In this document: positions 14,406-19,612 of the stretch, piece by piece
Numbering within the stretch: position 1 is the stretch's first letter
How the letters are laid out: the number at the start of each line of letters is the position of its first letter
NCBI GenBank assembly: GCA_023458215.1
Contig: JAEXAJ010000055.1
Span: 1-19,612 of the forward strand
DNA length: 19,612 nucleotides
Reading direction: 5' to 3'
From: Bacteroidota bacterium
Lineage (GTDB): Bacteria > Bacteroidota > Bacteroidia > Bacteroidales > Bacteroidaceae
The notes under the pieces: generated by a model
Told to the model about the DNA's origin: nothing
Database searches by the model: none
The model's input: only the letters and a program-made list of their open reading frames with translations
Position numbers and translations under genes: made by a program

Positions 14406-14858
14406 TTATTTGATATGTAACATCTTAAAGGTTGGTAACAACCATCGCCTCAAAAACCTTAACTGGTACCACCATTTCGCCTTTTTCAACCAGCTCTTGT
14501 CGTAGCAGTCCACTCTGGTTCCGTCCGGGCGATAGATATAACGCAGCACCCCGATAATCTCCTCTCTTTTCACCCGTTCGATGCGTAGCACGTTGCCGTC
14601 ACCTTGCATCAGATACTCATCTCCTTCACGACCCACATAACGGTGAATCATATATCTGTCCTGCCATTGATAGAAGGGGCAATGCCAGGCGGGCAGTTCA
14701 TCTCCGGCAGGGAAGGGGATAACTTCTACCAAGTCTATTCCTCCTCTGATAAAGGGGTACATGCTTTGTCCGCCAATAAGCAGTTTTACGGTTTGACCTC
14801 GCTTCAATGCGTCTGCTGCTTCGGCAAAGAAGCTGTTAGATACAGTTATTTTTCGCAT
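14406..14858 (-). CDS. S24/S26 family peptidase-like protein (SipW-type Ser-His)
   Basis: This is a 150-residue protein. The LexA/signal-peptidase fold is marked by LLIGGQSMYPFIRGG (about 26-40), with the likely nucleophile Ser32, and by DRYMIHRYVG (67-76), where His72 takes the place of the lysine base, as in ER- and SipW-type signal peptidases. The conserved strand YLMQGDGN (82-89) follows. There is no N-terminal membrane helix; the C-terminus is basic and aromatic (KAKWWYQLRFLRRWLLPTFK, about 126-145), possibly a membrane-binding segment. The start overlaps the end of the kinase-like gene by 13 nt, showing coupling. The target might be a short peptide or an envelope protein; no cleavage target is proven. 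Confidence 0.85.
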   Translation of the reverse strand: MRKITVSNSFFAEAADALKRGQTVKLLIGGQSMYPFIRGGIDLVEVIPFPAGDELPAWHCPFYQWQDRYMIHRYVGREGDEYLMQGDGNVLRIERVKREEIIGVLRYIYRPDGTRVDCYDKSWLKKAKWWYQLRFLRRWLLPTFKMLHIK

Positions 14859-15709
14859 ACGCCGAATATCGTTTCACAAGAAAGACAAGCAGCATCCGCA
14901 TTGGGTAGGCAAGCCAAATGATATACCTGTACGGCAGAAAGCAAATGACTCAAAATCTTACTGATAGAATCATATAATCTGTCGTCATAAGCGAAGCAAG
15001 GCGGGCACGAAGGATGCAAAGCACCGTATCCTTGAATTACGCTTAATTTTCTTATCCTATTCTTAGGAGCTTGGGATAATCGTACACACGCCGTCAAAGG
15101 GTAACATTCATTCTTATAACAAGGCGTCTTTCCACTCCAGGGACTACCATACACCCATGGTTTTCCATCAATGATGCGCAGGATAGGACTATCATCATTC
15201 AGTAGTGTTGCTCCTTCAATATTTCCGATCCACAGACGTGTGTGTGTGCTTTTGCCTGTGCCACTTTCACCCAAGAATAACACGGCTTTTCTTTTATACT
15301 GAATAGTACTGGTATGAATGGCTACCGTTTGCATAGGTGCTGTTGTCACTCCATAAGCTATCCAACAGGCAAAACGCAATAATCTTGGGTCTAAGCAGCC
15401 AGCAAAACGAGCTTCATGTCCATCCTTCTCTATCCACAATTTCAGAGATTCACCATTTGGAAGGGCCATAACGAAAACATATCCGTCGGCATTGCATCCG
15501 AATCGGCTTACTATTCCTTCATTTTCATTGCTATAAAGTTCTTTTTCAAAAAAGAGGGTTTTCTCGTTAGATGCTATAAATCGGCAAAGTGGTTCACCGA
15601 TAAGTTTTGTTTCAAATACTTCGAATCCAGGCATGGTTTTTATTGCTAGTAGCAGTTTGTCGCCTATAACTCGGATACGGTGCCCCGCTATTAAATAATC
15701 CTGTTCCAT
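14846..15709 (-). CDS. HPr kinase/phosphorylase C-terminal-domain-like P-loop protein
   Basis: This is a 287-residue protein. A P-loop GESGTGKST lies at residues 147-155, followed by NDDSP (171-175, the acidic switch region) and GSPWSGKT (188-195), the pattern of HPr-kinase-like serine kinases rather than bacterial PEP carboxykinase. The first 130 residues form a separate beta-rich domain (LIAGHRIRVIGDKLLLAIKT, then YVFVMALPNGESLKLWIE). The C-terminal part is cysteine-rich (Cys235, Cys238, Cys267, Cys275, Cys278). In lasso-peptide clusters such kinases phosphorylate the precursor peptide; in other loci their substrate is unknown. The ATG overlaps the Wzz stop codon by one base (TAATG) and the 3' end overlaps the peptidase-like gene, so all three are made from one message. 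Confidence 0.85.
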   Translation of the reverse strand: MEQDYLIAGHRIRVIGDKLLLAIKTMPGFEVFETKLIGEPLCRFIASNEKTLFFEKELYSNENEGIVSRFGCNADGYVFVMALPNGESLKLWIEKDGHEARFAGCLDPRLLRFACWIAYGVTTAPMQTVAIHTSTIQYKRKAVLFLGESGTGKSTHTRLWIGNIEGATLLNDDSPILRIIDGKPWVYGSPWSGKTPCYKNECYPLTACVRLSQAPKNRIRKLSVIQGYGALHPSCPPCFAYDDRLYDSISKILSHLLSAVQVYHLACLPNADAACLSCETIFGVCEK

Positions 15710-16833
15710 TATTTTATATTTTTATTGTGAATCAATAGATGAACGAAATCTTTCACAAACAATATCCAGACTATACTTCCTATGATACATAAAAAAGTAA
15801 TTCCTGCTAGAATTATTATTATGTTAGGTTTCGAGGGAGTGAGAGGTACTATTGCCGGTTGAATTACGGCATACAGTGGAGTGACCTTTTCTACTTGTGC
15901 TTTAGCAGCTTGTACTTGTAACTCTAACTGATTATAGGTAGAGAAAGCTAAGTTCATTTCACTTTGCAATCTTGATAATTCAGCGCTTGAAGTCAGCATC
16001 GCCAAATTCCGGTTAGCGTCTGCATATCGGGTATATTTATTTTGGGCATCGTAGTATGTTGCTTGCGCCTCTTTGCACAGTTCTTCATTATATTTAAGTA
16101 TTCTACGTGCTTTACTTGTTCGATAATCTGTTATATATTCCTGTAAATTCATCCGTACGCTGTCTGCTACGATTGCTGCCACTAACGGGTCTTGCATGGT
16201 GACAAATATAGTTATCGTTCTTTTTTGTTTTTCAATCTCAATTTTGATTTTAGAAGCAATAGTGGCAATCATGTTTACTTCTTCATGAGTCAGCCGGAAC
16301 ATATCTATATGGGACTTTCTCTCATCCGCTTTTTGAGGGTGCTCTTTGAGCAGAGATATACTCCAACTTACTAGTTTGAACGGTGCCGATGTAATAGTGT
16401 TCCACCAAGGTTTCTTTTGGTATTCTTTTAGATATTGGGCTAATGTGATTGAAGTGCTGTCTTTTTTCTTGCGAACACTTATATCGAAAAGCCGGATAAT
16501 AAATGGTGTCGATTTAGCAACAATAGGATATAGTGATGGATAAATAGCATCTCTCCCAGTAATAGTGGTGCCCATATCGACATCTGCTATTTCGATCAGT
16601 GAACTCAAACTAGAAGAAGATCTCTTGGTAGTACGTTCGGGAGTCATGAGTACTTTTGCTGTAAATTCTTTAGGGGTACTCATAATAACAATCACCCCCA
16701 CAGTTGCACCAATAATACATGCTTTCAATATCAGCATCTTCGAAGCCCAAACTTTCGTAAACAACTTCAGCAAATCTATCTTTTGTTTCTGTGAATCAAA
16801 TTCCATGTCCTGCTTGATTTTTTGCTTTAGCAT
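15709..16833 (-). CDS. Wzz-like chain-length determinant / polysaccharide co-polymerase protein
   Basis: This is a 374-residue protein with two membrane helices, about residues 34-52 (LILKACIIGATVGVIVIM) and 338-362 (NIIIILAGITFLCIIGSIVW), that bound a large periplasmic domain. The Pro-rich stretch before the second helix (QPAIVPLTPSKPN) and the first periplasmic strand (STPKEFTAKVLMTPE) are typical of Wzz proteins. A coiled coil spans about 250-320. No Walker motifs are present, so the tyrosine-kinase domain of Wzc proteins is missing. Such proteins set the length of O-antigen, capsule or exopolysaccharide chains, yet no glycosyltransferase, flippase or polymerase gene lies in the window. 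An internal start at Met10 (MEFDSQKQ, base 16806), preceded by GCAGGAC, is possible. It is first in a coupled set with the kinase-like and peptidase-like genes. No consensus promoter was found in 16834-17000. Confidence 0.85.
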   Translation of the reverse strand: MLKQKIKQDMEFDSQKQKIDLLKLFTKVWASKMLILKACIIGATVGVIVIMSTPKEFTAKVLMTPERTTKRSSSSLSSLIEIADVDMGTTITGRDAIYPSLYPIVAKSTPFIIRLFDISVRKKKDSTSITLAQYLKEYQKKPWWNTITSAPFKLVSWSISLLKEHPQKADERKSHIDMFRLTHEEVNMIATIASKIKIEIEKQKRTITIFVTMQDPLVAAIVADSVRMNLQEYITDYRTSKARRILKYNEELCKEAQATYYDAQNKYTRYADANRNLAMLTSSAELSRLQSEMNLAFSTYNQLELQVQAAKAQVEKVTPLYAVIQPAIVPLTPSKPNIIIILAGITFLCIIGSIVWILFVKDFVHLLIHNKNIK

Positions 16834-17000
16834 ATTTGATGCTTTTTGAACTTCTTTTTTATGTTTTTAGTTGTCTCTGAGTAAATCTTGGATTTTCGGA
16901 AGAAAATGATAAATTTAATAATATATACGGTTTAATGAGTATCATTGAGTAATTATAGGAGTCTTCTAATAGAGAGGATCAAGAACTTTGAAAAATAATA

Positions 17001-17038
17001 AAAAAGAGGATGAACTCATTCGGGGACATCCTCTTTTT
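17001..17038 (-). terminator. Intrinsic terminator of the lipoprotein operon
   Basis: A 12-bp perfect stem pairs AAAAAGAGGATG (17001-17012) with CATCCTCTTTTT (17027-17038) around a 14-nt loop. On the minus strand the stem ends in a run of U residues, 20 nt after the lipoprotein stop. It separates that gene from the Wzz-like operon. Confidence 0.9.
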
Positions 17039-17057
17039 AAATTATAATAGTATGTTC

Positions 17058-19406
17058 TTATCTAGTAGTCAATTTTGAGTCGATAACCATCAGTTCACTA
17101 TCTGTAGCTGATTTTTCTTTCATATTTATAGACATACCAGCCCATGAACCCTTATTATCACTTACTTTACTAGCATATACCCAACCGTTATTGGTAACAG
17201 AACTACCTGCAACGTATTTCAAGTCAGTGACATTGATAGCTGTTTTCTTTGCATAGGTATCAGTAGAATTACCGATTGTCAAGTTTGCTCCTTTTGCAAT
17301 TTCCAAACTTTCAATATCCAAAATAATCGAAGGAGCGGTAATTGCGAATATAACATTCGTACCAGTCACACGAATGTTAACCTTCTCACTAATCGTTGTA
17401 CCTGCCAATACATAGAATTGGGTTTCTTTTTCAAGTACAAAAGTAGTATTAGCAGTAGCGGCAAGGTCTCCAGTTACAGAAACAACGCCATCAACAATAA
17501 TAGTAGTTGCACCAGTTTGCAGAGCGCTAGCTATTTCCTCTGGAGTTGTAGCCTTAGCTTGTTTGATCTCACCACAGTTATCAGGCAATGCCGCACCGTT
17601 GTAAGAGATTGCAATACTTCCGCTTACAGCTTGAGCCGAACCACTTACATCATCTTTGAAAGTTACACCAGTTATACTTGTTCCACGTTGATGCAATTCT
17701 CCTTTATTAACCATTTCTGCACTAGTTCCACTAATCGTTTTATAGTTATCTAATATACCTGTGCATGCAGGGTGACCCTCGGTGGCCTTGGCCTTGTCAT
17801 TAGTCAGGGCAGCGCTACTTGCCAAATTCAATATACCTTTGTTGGTAATTGCTGAATGGTTTATATTTGCAGTTCCACTTAGTTCTAAAGTACCATTAGA
17901 ACCAATTTCAATAGTACCCCAGTTAACTAAATTAGCCATTGTTACTTTTCTTGGAGAAGGAATAGTACCGTTAATGGTTAATGTTGTACCTGCGGCAACT
18001 TCTATCGAGCCGCTACCAGTGAAGTTAACATTATGATTAACTGCGCCACTTACTTTCAAAGTCTTACTTGCTGTAACATCAATAGTCGTTACATTAGCCG
18101 GTATTGTTGAAAGGTCAGCGGTAACATTATCTGTAATATTGAATGTCTCAACTCCTGTTACGCTGGTTGCAATTTTAATGGCTTCAGCTAATTCTGTATC
18201 ATTTTCAATACTAATTTCAGTTAATTCAGATTGAGCCATGTCAGCAGTAAAAGTTAAAGCCAAAGGATTCGCATTAACTTCTGATAGTTTGTATGTTTTT
18301 CCTCCAACAGAATTTCCTGTGCTTAATAAAGCTACCAACTTGTCAATTTCCTTATTATTAGCTGTACGGATAGCTTCTGCATCAGGGGTTTCATTAGCAG
18401 GAGCAGAATTGTCTGCAACCTTCTTGATCTCAATACTTCCGTAGTTTGTTACAATGGTTATTGTAATATCATCTGCTGTAGAACTTGCATCTACAGTTGG
18501 GAACATCAACAAATTCACTGGGTATTCAGCATTGATGGGCGCATTACCTTTGATAGTGGTTTTGATAGCCTGTTTAGCCGCAGTATAATTTAGAGCTTTA
18601 CTAGTTGCAGCATAAACATCAGTACTAATTACACCATTTACTATTATAGATTTCTTTGTTTCCGCCTTATCTTTAGCCTTAGCTTCTGCTACTTTTGCAG
18701 CGTCCAGTTTTTCATCAGAAGACAAAGCATTATATGCGCTATGAACAGCTTCGGGCAATTGGGACGGAGCTACACTTAATTTTTGAACAAAAGGAGCAGT
18801 ACCATCTGTTTTAACTTCTACTGATTTCAATTTAATGTCAGCAGGGGTTATGTCTCCTACATTTCCTGCTTTCACTTTCAATTGTAGTGTATTTGTTAAT
18901 CTCTCCAATTCAAATTCAGCGTTCTTCCCATAACCAGACCCATTTTCCTGAGTTAATTCATCCTTTGCAGAAATAGAAAAACCATCTTTCCAAATAAGAT
19001 CATTTTCTTTACCTACTTCTTGTACTGTAGCTAAATTAACCTCCAATGCTTTTATAGATAAATGAGTTTCATCAAACGGAAAATAAGCAAAATGCCCTCC
19101 TTCGTAGATCAAACTACTACTAGCGAAGAAATTTCCTCCCTTATTGTATTTTAAAGCATGGTTGGTATACACATATTCGTCACCACTTTGTATAAAAGCC
19201 AAACCTACTATATCCCCGTCTTCCCAACCATCTTTATTCAGACGTGTATCTGCATCACCTCCTTTGGTTACGGTGAATTTTATTCCATCAACAACTTTAC
19301 CATTAGCAATAGGGCTATTAGTTTCAGTAGTGAAGTCTTCATTACTACAAGCAGCAAATATAGCTGGAAAAGCCAAAGCTGCCCAAATTAAATGTTTTGT
19401 TTTCAT
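17058..19406 (-). CDS. Surface lipoprotein with fimbrillin-like N-terminus and repetitive beta C-terminus
   Basis: This is a 782-residue protein. A lipoprotein signal peptide ends in the lipobox FAAC with Cys20; the next residues SNED are acidic, similar to Bacteroidetes surface-export signals. Residues about 45-230 match the plan of fimbrillin-like (FimA/Mfa-type) domains: DADTRLNKDGWEDGDIVGLA, FAYFPFD, then LERLTNTLQLKVKA. After an Ala/Lys-rich helical segment (about 220-255) and a second beta region, residues about 430-600 carry repetitive beta strands. Examples are GSIEVAAGTTLTING, WGTIEIGSNGTLELSG and NKGILNLASSAAL, resembling a parallel beta-helix. No catalytic motif was seen. The Ser/Thr/Ala-rich sequence and codon use look more AT-rich than in the export operon. 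A role as surface adhesin or pilus component is inferred. The 43-aa ORF ends 34 nt upstream. Confidence 0.8.
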   Translation of the reverse strand: MKTKHLIWAALAFPAIFAACSNEDFTTETNSPIANGKVVDGIKFTVTKGGDADTRLNKDGWEDGDIVGLAFIQSGDEYVYTNHALKYNKGGNFFASSSLIYEGGHFAYFPFDETHLSIKALEVNLATVQEVGKENDLIWKDGFSISAKDELTQENGSGYGKNAEFELERLTNTLQLKVKAGNVGDITPADIKLKSVEVKTDGTAPFVQKLSVAPSQLPEAVHSAYNALSSDEKLDAAKVAEAKAKDKAETKKSIIVNGVISTDVYAATSKALNYTAAKQAIKTTIKGNAPINAEYPVNLLMFPTVDASSTADDITITIVTNYGSIEIKKVADNSAPANETPDAEAIRTANNKEIDKLVALLSTGNSVGGKTYKLSEVNANPLALTFTADMAQSELTEISIENDTELAEAIKIATSVTGVETFNITDNVTADLSTIPANVTTIDVTASKTLKVSGAVNHNVNFTGSGSIEVAAGTTLTINGTIPSPRKVTMANLVNWGTIEIGSNGTLELSGTANINHSAITNKGILNLASSAALTNDKAKATEGHPACTGILDNYKTISGTSAEMVNKGELHQRGTSITGVTFKDDVSGSAQAVSGSIAISYNGAALPDNCGEIKQAKATTPEEIASALQTGATTIIVDGVVSVTGDLAATANTTFVLEKETQFYVLAGTTISEKVNIRVTGTNVIFAITAPSIILDIESLEIAKGANLTIGNSTDTYAKKTAINVTDLKYVAGSSVTNNGWVYASKVSDNKGSWAGMSINMKEKSATDSELMVIDSKLTTR

Positions 19407-19440
19407 TCTATAAACGATTTAGTTATAATAACTTTTTTGA

Positions 19441-19572
19441 TTACATATCAACTGGGCTGTCATCAATATTAGGAGGAGTAATTCCGCCGCTTCCTTCAAA
19501 CCCTTTTTCCACCATAACTTCCAGTACTTCTACTACCGGAGCTTCATACTTCATTTCTTTTTCCATTTTCAT
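19441..19572 (-). CDS. 43-residue acidic small protein upstream of the lipoprotein
   Basis: The frame ATG (19572-19570) to TAA (19443-19441) encodes 43 residues, starting MKMEKEMKYEAPVVEVLEVM and ending GGITPPNIDDSPVDM. It has a charged amphipathic N-terminal half with the pattern KYxxPxxEVLEV, then a flexible Gly/Ser/Pro/Asp-rich half (FEGSGGITPP). It has no signal peptide, no membrane helix and no cysteine. A second in-frame ATG is at 19566. The stop is 34 nt before the lipoprotein start with no terminator between, so the two are probably cotranscribed. I recognise the KYxxPxxEV type as a recurring kind of Bacteroidales small protein, but I know of no function. It could be a leader-type peptide or a peptide substrate. 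Confidence 0.6.
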   Translation of the reverse strand: MKMEKEMKYEAPVVEVLEVMVEKGFEGSGGITPPNIDDSPVDM

Positions 19573-19612
19573 AATCACAAAATTTAATTGTTAGTAATAT
19601 TAAAATATCTCT

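Noticed and set aside
19573..19612. A promoter for the 43-aa ORF and lipoprotein
   Set aside because: The minus-strand TAAATTTTG is one base too long for the -7 consensus and the window ends before a -33 element could be judged.

Overview
The window reads as chromosomal DNA of a Bacteroides-type bacterium (order Bacteroidales). The evidence is Bacteroides-style promoters (TAnnTTTG at -7, TTG or TTTG about 19 nt upstream), few Shine-Dalgarno sites, a GH109-type Gfo/Idh/MocA protein, a GxDLY-type SGNH hydrolase, a fimbrillin-like lipoprotein, and long TlpA-like thioredoxins. No rRNA, tRNA, transposase or integrase gene was seen. The left edge cuts a gene; the right edge lies just upstream of a small ORF.

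Layout. (1) 1-1221, minus strand: a BlaI/MecI-type repressor followed by a BlaR1/M56 sensor protease cut by the window edge. A perfect 15-bp palindrome sits in the repressor promoter. (2) 1433-3010, plus strand: an exported GH109-like NAD-binding protein, convergent with a long TlpA-like thioredoxin (3145-5049, minus) across a shared hairpin terminator. (3) 5210-6280, plus strand: an exported SGNH hydrolase, followed by 606 bp of gene-free DNA that carries an inverted-motif cluster and a 22-bp tandem array of small palindromes. (4) 6887-11976, minus strand: a four-gene export operon in the order TolC-like outer-membrane factor, HlyD-like adaptor, and two ABC-2 permeases, with no ATPase gene. 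It is punctuated by three copies of a nested palindromic repeat. (5) 12318-16833, minus strand: an envelope-associated set consisting of a Wzz-like protein, an HPr-kinase-like P-loop protein, an S24/S26 peptidase-like protein, a PF14907-type nucleotidyltransferase and a membrane-anchored coiled-coil protein. The first three are translationally coupled. (6) 17058-19572, minus strand: a 43-aa small protein directly upstream of a 782-aa surface lipoprotein that ends in a hairpin terminator.

Two points stand out. First, the CCCCTAAAGGGG palindromic element is built into the export operon: it supplies the stop codon and last residues of the HlyD-like protein, a roughly 14-residue tail on the TolC-like protein, and the purine-rich sequence just before the first permease. 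A different AT-rich repeat ends the BlaI gene in the same way. Second, the kinase-like, peptidase-like and nucleotidyltransferase genes resemble accessory genes of some peptide-modification clusters, and they lie downstream of a short peptide gene on the same strand. No radical SAM, cyclase or PqqD gene is visible, so a peptide-maturation role is only a hypothesis.
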